Shown: positions 23,355-32,351 of the stretch, piece after piece
Layout: each line of letters opens with the position of its first letter
How positions within the stretch are numbered: position 1 is the stretch's first letter
DNA from: an uncultured Alphaproteobacteria bacterium
GTDB taxonomy: Bacteria > Pseudomonadota > Alphaproteobacteria > CAAGCB01 > CAG-977
Reading direction: 5' to 3'
Length of the DNA stretch: 64,000 nucleotides
Assembly: GCA_934277945.1 (NCBI GenBank)
Contig: CAKQWA010000001.1
Span: 62,001-126,000 of the forward strand
The notes under the pieces: generated by a model
Databases searched by the model: none
Told to the model about the DNA's origin: nothing
What the model saw: the letters and a program-made list of their open reading frames with translations, nothing else
Position numbers and translations under genes: made by a program

Positions 23355-26300
23355 TTAAAACACGAAGTTGTATCTGAATTCCAGCATGCCCGTGTGCGAC
23401 GTGTAGTCTTTTTTGAATCTGCCGTCGTAGCGCACCGACGCTTCAATCGCGCCGAAATCGACCGTCACGCCCGCCGACGCTTCCACGCCCGAACGGGACA
23501 ATCCGTCGCCCGTTTCCAAAATCGTGTAAGTGCCGCCGCCGATGTTGACGACGGATTTGTTTTTATCCGGCGTGACAAAGTCGTACGTCGCCAGAACCTG
23601 CGCGTAGGGAATGACGAAAACGTCGCTTTCGGATTTCAGCACGGGCGCGTATTTCAAGCCGCCCGCGATTGTCGCAGTCTGCGATTTGTCCGAAGAAACC
23701 TTTTGTCCCGCCGCGTCGGTGTAGTCTTCCTGCCAAGCGTGGAAATACCGCGCGCTTAAAAGCGGGGAAAAGCCCCTGTAATCGTATCCGATTGTCGCCT
23801 GTGCGCCCGCCGCGTACACGTTGTAATCCGCGTCGACGTTCACGCCGTAAACGTTTTTCGCTTCGGAATACGCGCCGTAAGTGCCCGTCAGCATACCGTC
23901 GATAAAGAAATTATTCGGACGGTACGCGCCGTACAAAATGACCGAATGAAGCGACGCGTCCGTTTTGCGTCCCGCCGTTTCGTGCGTTTTCAATTTGGAA
24001 AACGCCGCCGCCGCGCCCGCCAAGCCGTATTGCGTGCGCCGGTCGTAGCCGCCCGCCACGCCCGTCAGCGTTGAATCAAAGCCGTTTGTCACGTCGTATT
24101 TCGATTTGTTGACCAGTCCCTGCGCCCAAACGCCCTGCGTCAGCATCGGGTTGCCGCCGCTTCTGCCGCGATAACCGTAGCGGCGGTTGAATTCGTTTCT
24201 TTTCGCGTTTTGAATGGCGGCGCCGACGCTCATGCGTCCGCTGATGCGCTGGGAAACCGTGTTCATCGCCGTAACGGAAGCGTCCATGCTTTGAATAAGC
24301 GCGACGGGAGTCGTCTGCGGCGCCAAAGCCGCCAGCGCGGTCGCGTAATCTTTTTCCATGCCCGCCGTGTTGGACAGGTAATACAAAGCGGAAGAAATTT
24401 TACCCTGCACCGTCGTCGAGGTGAACGGCACGTCGTCCCACAAAACAGCGGCGTCCTGCAAATCTTCGTTCGCGCCGCCCTTTTCGGCGATGTCCGCCGC
24501 CGAATAATAATAGGTGATCGCGTACAATCCGGCGGTCGACGTTTTTTCGATTTTATAACGCACGCTGTCCGCAACGGTGAAATTATCCGAAAAACCCGTT
24601 GCGCCGTCGACCAGTTGCAATTCTTTGGTAACGCCTTTTTCCCAAATGTTGTTTTTGACCGTCAAAACCAGTTTCGCACCGGAATCCGCCGTAATCGTGC
24701 CGGCTTTCAGCCGACCGAACTGCCCGTCGTTTGCGCCGTTGACGGTGACGTACAAGGTCGAAGACGAATCAAACAGAATGTCTGACGTGCCGTTGTCGAA
24801 CGTGTATGTGTTCAAATTCAGTCCGGAACCCGTCACTTCAAGGTAGTTGCCCGCGCTGACGTTTTTAGCCAAGGAAAGCGTGCCGCCGCCCGTCAGTTTT
24901 CCGGTCGTGTCGGCGGAGGATTTAAACCGCATTTTCGCGTTTTGGTCGTACGTCACCGTGTATCCGGAAGCGATGTTCAGCTGATAAACGCCCAAACTGT
25001 CGGAAACGACGCCGCTCAACGCCGCGTCTTCGTTGATTGTCAATTTTTTCAAATCGCCCGTGCCGGAGATTGTTCCGCCGTCGTGCACGACTTCGCCGTT
25101 CAGTTCGCCGGTAATGTCCAGTTTGCCCGCGTTCGTCAGTTTGCCGTCCGGATTCAAACTTAAATCGAAAATCAGGCTGTTGATTGTGGTCGTCGCTTCC
25201 GCCTGATTGACGACGTTCCCCGCGACGACGACGTTTTCCAGCGTGTTTTCGCCGCCCTGCAATTCGATGTTCGCCGTCGCCCTGCCTCCTTCAAGCGTCG
25301 CGCCGTTCATGGCGACGGTCAGCGTTTCGGACGCGTTGATAATTCTGGATCCGCCCAAATTCAGCGTCGTGCCGTTCAAGCCGAGAAACGTCGTTTTCAC
25401 ATACACGGGTATGTTGTCGCCGGCGGAAAGCGAATAAGTGCCGTTTCCTTGCAAATAATTGAAGAAAATTTCGCTGCCGCCCATTTCGGCGGAATCGGTC
25501 AGGTACAAATTCGTCACGAACGGATGCGCCGTCCCCGTAAAAATGTCCGTCATCGCCGCGTTTTTATTCACATACAAATCGCGAATCGTCCCCGCGCCCG
25601 AAATTGTGCCGACGGTCGTGCCGTCCGAATAATTCACCCGTCCGTCCAAATACGAATTTTCATTGACGATCAGCGACCCCGTGTTTGTGAAAGCGGTTTC
25701 GTCGGCAAGCGTCAACGTCGTTTTCGATTTTCCCGTTGAATCGCCGATTTCAAACGTTCCGGCGTTCGATGCCCCTTGCGTCAGCTTTACGGACGCTTCG
25801 CCGTCTTCTTCGGACGCCGCCAATTTCAAAACGCCGCCGCTTTCAACGCCGATTTTGCCGTCCAAAGACACGGAATCGGCTTTCAAAGACAAAACGCCGC
25901 CAGATTTTACGTCGAAAGACGTCGCTTTCATGTTTATGACGCCCGAAACGGACGATTCCCCCGTCACGCTGACCGCGCCGGACACTTCCAGATAACTTTT
26001 ATCCTTAAATTCGACGCCGCTTTTTTGAAGCGTCAAATCGCCCGTAATCGTCAGAAGCGCGGGAATGTCGTATTCTTTGATTGTGCCGGCGGCGACCATT
26101 TTCGCATATTCGTCCGGATCGTAATCGTATTTGTCGACAATTTCGTTATTGTTCGTCTTGACGCTTAAAACGGAGCCGATCAGAATGTTTTTCTGCACGT
26201 TTGAAGTGCTTGCCGCGTTGTTGAACGTCACGTTTCCCGTAATGGTCGACGCGGAGGGGAGCGCCGCGGAATTGTATTTCGTTTTGCTGAAAAAATACTT

Positions 26301-26645
26301 GTTCGGATCGTTTGCCGACACGGTGCCGTACAAAGTCGGCGAGCCGCCCGCCGTCAGCGCGCCCTCAATCAGCAGACTTGTCCCCGAAGCCAGCGAAATT
26401 TCGCTTTTGTCCCGCAAAATCAGGTACGCTCCCGCGCCGACGCTTGAATTGTTCGCCGTGTCCGTCAGCGTCAGCATCGTGCCGTTTCCGGAAACAAGCA
26501 GATATCCTTTATTGACGTTAAAATAATCGTAAGAAGCCGATGTTTTAACCGTTTTATTCGCGTTGACCGTCAAAACCTCGGCGTGCGCGCCGCTTAAAAT
26601 GAAAGCGTTTGTCAAAACCGTCGTTATCAGCAAAATTTTTTTCAT
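23355..26645 (-). CDS. Autotransporter adhesin-like protein (type Va secretion)
   Basis: A 1096-residue surface protein. It has a signal peptide (MKKILLITTVLTNAF...GAHA), a long passenger of Gly/Ser/Thr/Val-rich repeats typical of a right-handed beta helix (about 30-780), and a C-terminal autotransporter barrel of about 280 residues that ends in FRYNFVF. The barrel has the family features RRTQYGLAGAAAAFSK and FHAWQEDYTDAAG. The passenger function cannot be read; adhesion or host contact is a usual role. The start is the ATG with GGAAG upstream; an earlier ATG has no site. It is monocistronic on present evidence, placed between rho and the dehydrogenase operon. Confidence 0.88.
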   Translation of the reverse strand: MKKILLITTVLTNAFILSGAHAEVLTVNANKTVKTSASYDYFNVNKGYLLVSGNGTMLTLTDTANNSSVGAGAYLILRDKSEISLASGTSLLIEGALTAGGSPTLYGTVSANDPNKYFFSKTKYNSAALPSASTITGNVTFNNAASTSNVQKNILIGSVLSVKTNNNEIVDKYDYDPDEYAKMVAAGTIKEYDIPALLTITGDLTLQKSGVEFKDKSYLEVSGAVSVTGESSVSGVINMKATSFDVKSGGVLSLKADSVSLDGKIGVESGGVLKLAASEEDGEASVKLTQGASNAGTFEIGDSTGKSKTTLTLADETAFTNTGSLIVNENSYLDGRVNYSDGTTVGTISGAGTIRDLYVNKNAAMTDIFTGTAHPFVTNLYLTDSAEMGGSEIFFNYLQGNGTYSLSAGDNIPVYVKTTFLGLNGTTLNLGGSRIINASETLTVAMNGATLEGGRATANIELQGGENTLENVVVAGNVVNQAEATTTINSLIFDLSLNPDGKLTNAGKLDITGELNGEVVHDGGTISGTGDLKKLTINEDAALSGVVSDSLGVYQLNIASGYTVTYDQNAKMRFKSSADTTGKLTGGGTLSLAKNVSAGNYLEVTGSGLNLNTYTFDNGTSDILFDSSSTLYVTVNGANDGQFGRLKAGTITADSGAKLVLTVKNNIWEKGVTKELQLVDGATGFSDNFTVADSVRYKIEKTSTAGLYAITYYYSAADIAEKGGANEDLQDAAVLWDDVPFTSTTVQGKISSALYYLSNTAGMEKDYATALAALAPQTTPVALIQSMDASVTAMNTVSQRISGRMSVGAAIQNAKRNEFNRRYGYRGRSGGNPMLTQGVWAQGLVNKSKYDVTNGFDSTLTGVAGGYDRRTQYGLAGAAAAFSKLKTHETAGRKTDASLHSVILYGAYRPNNFFIDGMLTGTYGAYSEAKNVYGVNVDADYNVYAAGAQATIGYDYRGFSPLLSARYFHAWQEDYTDAAGQKVSSDKSQTATIAGGLKYAPVLKSESDVFVIPYAQVLATYDFVTPDKNKSVVNIGGGTYTILETGDGLSRSGVEASAGVTVDFGAIEASVRYDGRFKKDYTSHTGMLEFRYNFVF

Positions 26646-26713
26646 GGCAAACTTCCGCTGTAAAAGGGATATCAAGGAATTTTAAGCCGTTTTTATTGAC
26701 AAAGCGTAAAAAA

Positions 26714-26750
26714 AAAACCTCCGCCCGACATAACCGTAAGCGGAGGTTTT
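26714..26750 (-). terminator. Strong intrinsic terminator of rho
   Basis: AAAACCTCCGC (26714-26724) and GCGGAGGTTTT (26740-26750) pair perfectly. On the minus strand the stem is followed by a long U run, 21 bases after the rho stop codon. Confidence 0.9.
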
Positions 26751-26770
26751 CAACCTTTGGCAAAAGATTG

Positions 26771-28030
26771 TCACGAATTCATCGTGTCGAAAAAGTCGTG
26801 ATTGTTTTTCGTCAATTTCAGTTTTTCAATCAGGAATTCCATGGAATCCGTCACGCTCATCGGCATTAAGATGCGGCGCAAAATCCACATTTTCGACAAG
26901 ACGTTCTTTTCGACAAGCAATTCTTCCTTGCGCGTGCCCGATTTCGTCACGTCGATGGCGGGGAAGATGCGCTTGTCAGACACTTTGCGGTCAAGGATGA
27001 TTTCCGAGTTGCCCGTGCCTTTGAATTCTTCAAAAATGACTTCGTCCATGCGCGACCCCGTGTCAATCAGCGCCGTCGCGATAATCGTCAGCGAGCCGCC
27101 CTCCTCAATGTTGCGCGCCGCGCCGAAAAAGCGTTTCGGACGCTGCAAGGCGTTGGCGTCGACGCCGCCCGTCAGCACTTTGCCCGAACTGGGTACGACC
27201 GTGTTGTAAGCGCGCGCCAGACGCGTAATCGAGTCCAGCAAAATCACGACGTCGCGCTTTTGTTCGACCAGACGCTTCGCCTTTTCAATGACCATTTCCG
27301 CGACCTGCACATGACGCGCGGCGGGTTCGTCGAACGTCGAGCTGATGACTTCGCCTTTGACCGAGCGAATCATGTCCGTGACTTCTTCGGGGCGTTCGTC
27401 GATCAGCAAAACGATCAGATAGACTTCCGGATTGTTCTGCGTAATCGCGTGCGCGATGTTTTGAAGCATGACCGTTTTGCCCGTGCGGGGCGGCGCGACG
27501 ATCAGCCCGCGCTGACCTTTGCCCTGCGGACAAATCAGGTCGATGATGCGCGACGTCATGTCTTTCGATTTCACGTCGCTTTCGTTTTCCATTTTGATTT
27601 TTTCGTTCGGATACAGCGGCGTCAGGTTGTCGAAATTGATGCGGAAGCGCAATTTTTCCGGATCTTCAAAGTTGATTTTGGAGATTTTCGACAAAGCGAA
27701 ATACTTTTCGCCCTCTTTGGGCGCCTGAATTTCCCCCTCGACCGTGTCGCCCGTGCGCAAACCGAACCGGCGGATTTGACCGGGGGAAACGTAAATGTCG
27801 TCCGGTCCCGCCAGATAGTTCGATTCGGGCGAACGCAAAAAGCCGAAACCGTCCTGCAACACTTCGATAACGCCTTCGTCCATCAGGACAATTTCGTTTT
27901 TCGCCAGTTGCTTGATAATGGAAAACGTCAAATCCTGCGTGCGCATGGTGGACGCGTTTTCAACGCCGAGTTCTTCCGCCATAGTGACAAGTTCGGCGGG
28001 GGATTTTTTCTTTAAATCTTTTAAGTGCAT
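26771..28030 (-). CDS. rho: Transcription termination factor Rho
   Basis: Rho is the hexameric RNA helicase that ends transcription at unstructured RNA. The 419-residue product has the same length as E. coli Rho. The RNA-binding cold-shock-like domain shows GFGFLRSPESNYL (about 61-73). Walker A APPRTGKT (179-186) and LLIDERPEEVTDM (Walker B region) follow, then the Q- and R-loop regions. The chosen start MHLKDLKKKSP fits the family N-terminus; an in-frame extension upstream reaches into the origin region and is rejected. It is the first gene to the left of the putative origin. Confidence 0.97.
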   Translation of the reverse strand: MHLKDLKKKSPAELVTMAEELGVENASTMRTQDLTFSIIKQLAKNEIVLMDEGVIEVLQDGFGFLRSPESNYLAGPDDIYVSPGQIRRFGLRTGDTVEGEIQAPKEGEKYFALSKISKINFEDPEKLRFRINFDNLTPLYPNEKIKMENESDVKSKDMTSRIIDLICPQGKGQRGLIVAPPRTGKTVMLQNIAHAITQNNPEVYLIVLLIDERPEEVTDMIRSVKGEVISSTFDEPAARHVQVAEMVIEKAKRLVEQKRDVVILLDSITRLARAYNTVVPSSGKVLTGGVDANALQRPKRFFGAARNIEEGGSLTIIATALIDTGSRMDEVIFEEFKGTGNSEIILDRKVSDKRIFPAIDVTKSGTRKEELLVEKNVLSKMWILRRILMPMSVTDSMEFLIEKLKLTKNNHDFFDTMNS

Positions 28031-28448
28031 GAGAAATTCCGTTGATTTGCAAGGGGAATCATAAAGAGGGTGTGTGTTTTGCATACGTCTTTTTTCAAAG
28101 TCCGTCAATCGTTTTCTTCATAACAATAAATTTATAAAAATGCTGTTTTTATTATTAGCCCTGTGGATAACTGGGACGCAATTTCATCCACAGGATATCA
28201 ACAAAAAGATACACACGGCGAAGCGGGCGCGCGCCTTTTTGTTGAAGCGAAGCGACTCTGCGCAAAAGGTCGGAGTCGCCTTTTTACAGACTTTCGCCTG
28301 TGATTTTTTATCAACGTTTTGCCGCATCGGGCACGAAAGATTATCGACAGGTGCATAAACCGACGAACTTTTTTGCATAACGGGGATGAAAAATGCTATA
28401 CTGGCGCAGTTGTCAGACTTATGCACACAATTCACAGGGAAAATCAAT
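28031..28448. other. Putative chromosome replication origin (oriC) between rho and maf
   Basis: This 418-base gap has no gene. It contains two boxes that fit the DnaA consensus TTATNCACA: TGTGGATAA (28162-28170, reverse strand) and TTATGCACA (28419-28427). Several boxes differ by one base: TCATCCACA (28184-28192), TTATCGACA (28341-28349), GGTGCATAA (28350-28358, reverse) and TTTGCATAA (28372-28380, reverse). An AT-rich stretch at 28121-28157 could be the unwinding element. Two GANTC sites (28254, 28273), the CcrM target of many alphaproteobacteria, lie in the middle. In Caulobacter the origin also lies close to the maf-aroE-coaE-dnaQ genes, and rho and mnmE-mnmG lie on the other side. Genes diverge from this gap. 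The call combines sequence and synteny. Confidence 0.7.
28252..28285 (+). terminator. Terminator-like hairpin inside the putative origin
   Basis: GCGACTC (28252-28258) and GAGTCGC (28273-28279) form a seven-base-pair stem followed by C and five T. Both arms carry a GANTC site. No gene directly upstream needs it on this strand, so it may end a small RNA or isolate the origin from transcription. Confidence 0.55.
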
Positions 28449-29030
28449 ATGCTGGTTCTCGCTTCCGAAAGCAAAAGCAGATATGACATTTTAAACAACG
28501 CGGGCTTGACGTTCAAAACGTGTCCCGCGCATATCGACGAGGAATCCGTGCGCGGCGCGCCGCATGAATCGACGTCCGACATTGCTTTGGATTTGGCGGT
28601 GCAAAAGGCGAAAACCGTCAGCGCGAAGCATCCGGACGCGTTCGTCATCGGCGCGGATCAGATTTTGGAACTGGACGGCAAACTGTTTTCAAAGCCCGAA
28701 AACATGACCGACGCGCGCAAGCAACTCAAAAAAATGCGCGGCAAGACGCACACGCTGATTAACGGCTTGGCGGTCGTGAAAAACGGCGAGGTGCTGTGGT
28801 CGATGCACGCCGGCGTGCGTGTGCAAATCCGCGATTTTTCGGACAATTTTTTGGAATTGTATCTGCAAAGGTGCGGCGAATCCCTGCTGAAAACCGTCGG
28901 CGCGTACTACATCGAAGGCGAAGGCGCGCAACTGATTGAAAAAATCGAGGGCGATTATTTCGCCGTTCTGGGATTGCCGCTTTTGCCGCTGCTGGACTTT
29001 TTGCGCTCGGTCGGAGAAATTGAAAAATGA
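28449..29030 (+). CDS. maf: Maf-like nucleotide pyrophosphatase
   Basis: Maf proteins hydrolyse non-canonical or surplus nucleoside triphosphates to monophosphates and are linked to septum control. The 193-residue protein begins LVLASESKSRYDILNNAG, the ASxSxxR family signature, and has the ADQILELDGK segment and GGxxxIEG-like YYIEGEGAQLIEKIEGDYFAVLGLP at the C-terminus. The start ATG has AGGGA eight bases upstream; a longer frame from 28386 would run into the DnaA box region. The stop overlaps the aroE start. It is the first gene to the right of the putative origin. Confidence 0.93.
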   Translation: MLVLASESKSRYDILNNAGLTFKTCPAHIDEESVRGAPHESTSDIALDLAVQKAKTVSAKHPDAFVIGADQILELDGKLFSKPENMTDARKQLKKMRGKTHTLINGLAVVKNGEVLWSMHAGVRVQIRDFSDNFLELYLQRCGESLLKTVGAYYIEGEGAQLIEKIEGDYFAVLGLPLLPLLDFLRSVGEIEK

Positions 29031-29845
29031 CGGATTTGGCAGGGGTCATAGGCTACCCGATTGAACATTCAAAATCGCCGCTGATTCATAATTACTGGAT
29101 TAAAAAGCACAATTTAAACGCCGTTTATGTGCCGTTGCGCGTCAAGCCCGACGATTTGACGGACGTGCTGAAATCGCTTTCAAAAGCGGGATTCAAAGGC
29201 GTGAATTTGACCGTGCCGCACAAAACGCTCGCGCTGGGAATGATTGATTTTCTGTCGGACGAAGCGCGCAAGGCGGGCGCCGTCAACACCGTCGTTTTCA
29301 AAGACGACGGGTCGGTTTACGGACACAACACGGACGGTTTCGGATTTGTGCGCAATTTGCAAAGCGTCAAGCCCGATTTGGACGTTTCTCAAAGCGTTGT
29401 CGCCGTTTTCGGCACAGGCGGCGCGGCGCGCGGGATTTGCGCGGCTTTGACGACGCTGAACTGCAAGGAAATCAGGCTGGCGTACCGCACGCTTGAAAAA
29501 GCGCGGGCGTTGAAAGAAAGCGTCGGCGGCAATGTCGTTTTGGTGCCGTGGCTCGACAAGGACGACGCTTTGAAAGGCGCGGACGTGATCGCCAACGCGA
29601 CGACGCTCGGCATGAACGGGTTCGACCCGCTTGAAACGGATTTGTCGCTTGCCGGTCAAAACGCGATTGTGACGGATGCCGTGTACGCCCCGCTTGAAAC
29701 GGATTTGCTGAAAGCGGCGAAAGCGCGCGGCATGAAAACGGCGGACGGCTTGGGTATGCTGTTGTGGCAGGCGGCGCCGGCTTTCAAGGAATTTTTCGGC
29801 GTTTCACCCGAAGTCGACGACGGTTTGCGGCGGGCGGTTTTATGA
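29027..29845 (+). CDS. aroE: Shikimate dehydrogenase AroE
   Basis: AroE reduces 3-dehydroshikimate to shikimate with NADPH in aromatic amino-acid synthesis. The 272-residue protein shows IGYPIEHSKSPLIHN (8-22) for substrate binding, NLTVPHK (about 65-71) with the catalytic lysine, NTDGFGF and a nucleotide-binding FGTGGAARGI. The length fits the family. Start and stop codons overlap maf and coaE as ATGA, so four genes from maf to dnaQ are tightly coupled, the order known from other alphaproteobacteria. Confidence 0.96.
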   Translation: MTDLAGVIGYPIEHSKSPLIHNYWIKKHNLNAVYVPLRVKPDDLTDVLKSLSKAGFKGVNLTVPHKTLALGMIDFLSDEARKAGAVNTVVFKDDGSVYGHNTDGFGFVRNLQSVKPDLDVSQSVVAVFGTGGAARGICAALTTLNCKEIRLAYRTLEKARALKESVGGNVVLVPWLDKDDALKGADVIANATTLGMNGFDPLETDLSLAGQNAIVTDAVYAPLETDLLKAAKARGMKTADGLGMLLWQAAPAFKEFFGVSPEVDDGLRRAVL

Positions 29846-30423
29846 AAATCATCGGCTTGACGGGAGCGATCGGCGCGGGAAAATCAACGTGCGCGCGCAT
29901 GATGGAAAAATACGGATGCCGCGTTTTCGACGCGGACTCGCGCGTGCATGATTTAATGGAAAACGACGCGGATTTGATTAAAGCGTTTCAAAGCGCGCAT
30001 CCGTTTTGCGTTAAAAACGGCAAAATCGACAGGTCTTTGCTGGCAAAAGCGGCGGCGGACGGACAAATCGACGTGCGGGGATTGGAAAAAATCATTTATC
30101 CCGTTTTGGAAAAACGCCGCGACGGTTTCATTAAGGAAAACGCCGGCGCGGATTTTGTCGTGCTGGATGCGCCTTTATTGTTCGAGGCGGGCTGGAACGA
30201 AATATGCGATTTCGTCATTGCCGCCGCCGCGCCCGCCGCCGTTTTAAAAGAGCGCGTCATGGCGCGCGAGGGAATGACGGCGCGCAAATACGAAAAATTG
30301 ACAGCGCGGCAACTGGACGCGAAAGAAAAAATCAAAAAGGCGGATTATGTCGTTGACACGTCCGCCGGATTAAGCGAAACCGAAAGCGAATTACGGAAAA
30401 TTTTGTTAAAGGAGAGCGTTTGA
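29842..30423 (+). CDS. coaE: Dephospho-CoA kinase CoaE
   Basis: CoaE phosphorylates dephospho-CoA, the last step of coenzyme A synthesis. The 193-residue protein starts MKIIGLTGAIGAGKST with the P-loop GAIGAGKS (8-15), followed by DADSRVHDLM and LLFEAGW, all family blocks. The start is the ATG overlapping the aroE stop. GGAG upstream of dnaQ lies within its last codons, and the TGA shares one base with the dnaQ ATG. Confidence 0.95.
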   Translation: MKIIGLTGAIGAGKSTCARMMEKYGCRVFDADSRVHDLMENDADLIKAFQSAHPFCVKNGKIDRSLLAKAAADGQIDVRGLEKIIYPVLEKRRDGFIKENAGADFVVLDAPLLFEAGWNEICDFVIAAAAPAAVLKERVMAREGMTARKYEKLTARQLDAKEKIKKADYVVDTSAGLSETESELRKILLKESV

Positions 30424-31109
30424 TGCGCGAAATCTCTTTGGATACGGAAACGACGGGATTTTATCCCGAAAACGGCGACAGGCTTGTCGAAATCGGCTGT
30501 GTCGAACTGATGAACCATATGCCGACGGGCAAAACGTACCACGTTTACATCAATCCCGAACGCGACGTGCCGGAAGACGCGGTCAGAGTGCACGGGCTGA
30601 CGACGGAAATGCTGAAAGACAAGCCGACGTTCAGGGAAATCGCCGACGAGTTTTTGGAATTTATCGGCGACGATCCGCTTGTCATTCACAACGCGAAATT
30701 CGACGTGAAATTTTTAAACGCGGAGTTGAAATGGTGTCACAAACGCCAAATTCCCATGGAATCCGCCATTGACACGCTGATTATCGCGCGCAAGATGTTC
30801 CCCGGATCGCGCGTCAGTCTGGACGATTTGTGCCGCCGCTACAACGTCGACAACTCGAAGCGCACGAAGCACGGGGCTTTGCTTGACGCCGAACTGCTTT
30901 CCGAAGTGTATCTGGAATTGCTGGGCGGGCGCGAACCGGGGCTGATTTTAGGGGAAAACAACACGTCCGCGTCCACCGTGTTTTTCGATTTGACGCAGGA
31001 AGAAAAAAAGCCCCTGAAAGAATCGCGCGTGTTTCCCGTTCCCGAAAACGACGCCGCCAATCATGAGGCTTTTATGAAAAAGATTAAAAATCCGATTTGG
31101 GATCTTTAA
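30423..31109 (+). CDS. dnaQ: DNA polymerase III epsilon subunit (proofreading exonuclease)
   Basis: DnaQ is the 3'-5' proofreading exonuclease of the replicative polymerase. The 228-residue protein has the DEDDh active site: SLDTETTGF (Asp and Glu), VHGLTTEM, HNAKFDVKFL and HGALLDAELL with the final His and Asp. The C-terminal region, which contacts the polymerase alpha subunit, follows. The ATG follows a GGAG site and overlaps the coaE TGA by one base; a TTG one codon earlier is less likely. The last four bases overlap the convergent secB gene. Confidence 0.95.
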   Translation: MREISLDTETTGFYPENGDRLVEIGCVELMNHMPTGKTYHVYINPERDVPEDAVRVHGLTTEMLKDKPTFREIADEFLEFIGDDPLVIHNAKFDVKFLNAELKWCHKRQIPMESAIDTLIIARKMFPGSRVSLDDLCRRYNVDNSKRTKHGALLDAELLSEVYLELLGGREPGLILGENNTSASTVFFDLTQEEKKPLKESRVFPVPENDAANHEAFMKKIKNPIWDL

Positions 31110-31585
31110 TTGACCGTCTTGTTTTCCTGTTTTTGCTTCGCCGCTTCTTCAAGGCGTTTGTGATACAGTCCGACAAAGTCGATCGGATTGATCATCAGCG
31201 GCGGGAATCCGCTGTCGCGCGTCAAATCGGCGATAAGAGCGCGCACGAACGGGAACAGCAAGCGCGGAATTTCAATCAGCAGCACGGGTTCCAGATTTTC
31301 CGGCGGCATATGCAGGGTCGCGACGCATCCGTATTCGACTTCGCACAAAAAGGCGGTTTTGTTTTCGGCTTTCGCTTCGGCTTTGATTCTCAACGACACT
31401 TCAAACAGGGCGTCCTGCAATTTTTTTGCGTTGACGTCGACGGACACCTGAATTTCCGGCGCGGATTTGATTTGCGTTAAAATTTCCGGCAAATGCGGCG
31501 CTTCAAAAGAAACATCCTTGATATATTGCGCATTAAGTGTGATAGAATTAAGGTGTTGATTGTTTTCGGCGGCGTTTTCGGTCAT
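31106..31585 (-). CDS. secB: Protein-export chaperone SecB
   Basis: SecB is a tetrameric cytoplasmic chaperone that keeps preproteins unfolded and hands them to SecA. The 159-residue protein has the conserved AQYIKDVSFEAP (about 19-30), a CEVEYGCVATL core and FPFVRALIADLTRDSGFPPLMINPIDF, the strongest family signature. The C-terminus is short and lysine-rich. The start MTENAAEN has GGAG six bases upstream; an earlier start is not supported. SecB is expected in an organism with this many porins and an autotransporter. Confidence 0.95.
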   Translation of the reverse strand: MTENAAENNQHLNSITLNAQYIKDVSFEAPHLPEILTQIKSAPEIQVSVDVNAKKLQDALFEVSLRIKAEAKAENKTAFLCEVEYGCVATLHMPPENLEPVLLIEIPRLLFPFVRALIADLTRDSGFPPLMINPIDFVGLYHKRLEEAAKQKQENKTVN

Positions 31586-31652
31586 AATGTTCTCCAAAAC
31601 GGTTGATGTTTCTTTCAATCTATCCGAAAAATAAAGGAAGGCAATAGAAATA

Positions 31653-32351
31653 ATGTTTCAGCAAACTCAATTTTTGGATATCGTTTTTTTGGTGATAATC
31701 GCGCTTTTCCTGTTTTCACGCCTGAAAAGCGTTTTGGGGACGCGTCCCGCCCGAAAGGACGATTTAAAGGACAAAGTCGCCGACGCGCTGAAAATCGTCG
31801 ATATTTCGGAATACCGCACGCTTGACAATATGCCGCAAAACGAGGAAACGCCCGATATCAAGGACGATTTGAGCGTCGTTAAGGAAAGCGCGGACGGCGT
31901 TGTCGACGTTTTGGAAAAAATCAGGCAAATCGACCCGCGCTTTACGGTCAAGGGCTTTACCGACAAGGCTTGCAAGGCGTTCGAGTACATCGCCGTCGCG
32001 TTTGCTTCGGGCAACAAGGCGGATTTGAAGCCGCTTTTGTCAAAGGAATTGTATGACAAATTCGTTTCCGTTATCGACGAGCGCGAAAGCCGCGGGGAAA
32101 AAGTCGAATTTTCGCTGATCGGTTTCGACAGCGTGAGCGTCGTCAAGGCGGAACTGTACGGCTCGATCGCCGAATTGACCGTCGAATTCGTCACGGATCA
32201 GACAAGCCTGCTGAAAGACGCGGACGGCAAATTGCTTGAAGGCGACCCGACGTACATCGAAACCGTCGCGGACGTCTGGACTTTGCGCAAAGACGTTAAA
32301 AGCCCGAATCCCGTTTGGATACTGACCGCCACGAAGCAAAAATCAGCATGA
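31653..32351 (+). CDS. Tim44-domain membrane-associated protein
   Basis: A 232-residue protein with one N-terminal membrane segment (about 8-22, LDIVFLVIIALFLFSRL) and a C-terminal Tim44/TimA domain (about 95-230, with FTDKACKAFEYIAVAFASGNKADLKPLLSKELYDKF). Bacterial Tim44-like proteins sit at the inner membrane; their function is not settled. The place between secB and mltA is the conserved alphaproteobacterial one. The stop overlaps the mltA start codon. Confidence 0.88.
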   Translation: MFQQTQFLDIVFLVIIALFLFSRLKSVLGTRPARKDDLKDKVADALKIVDISEYRTLDNMPQNEETPDIKDDLSVVKESADGVVDVLEKIRQIDPRFTVKGFTDKACKAFEYIAVAFASGNKADLKPLLSKELYDKFVSVIDERESRGEKVEFSLIGFDSVSVVKAELYGSIAELTVEFVTDQTSLLKDADGKLLEGDPTYIETVADVWTLRKDVKSPNPVWILTATKQKSA

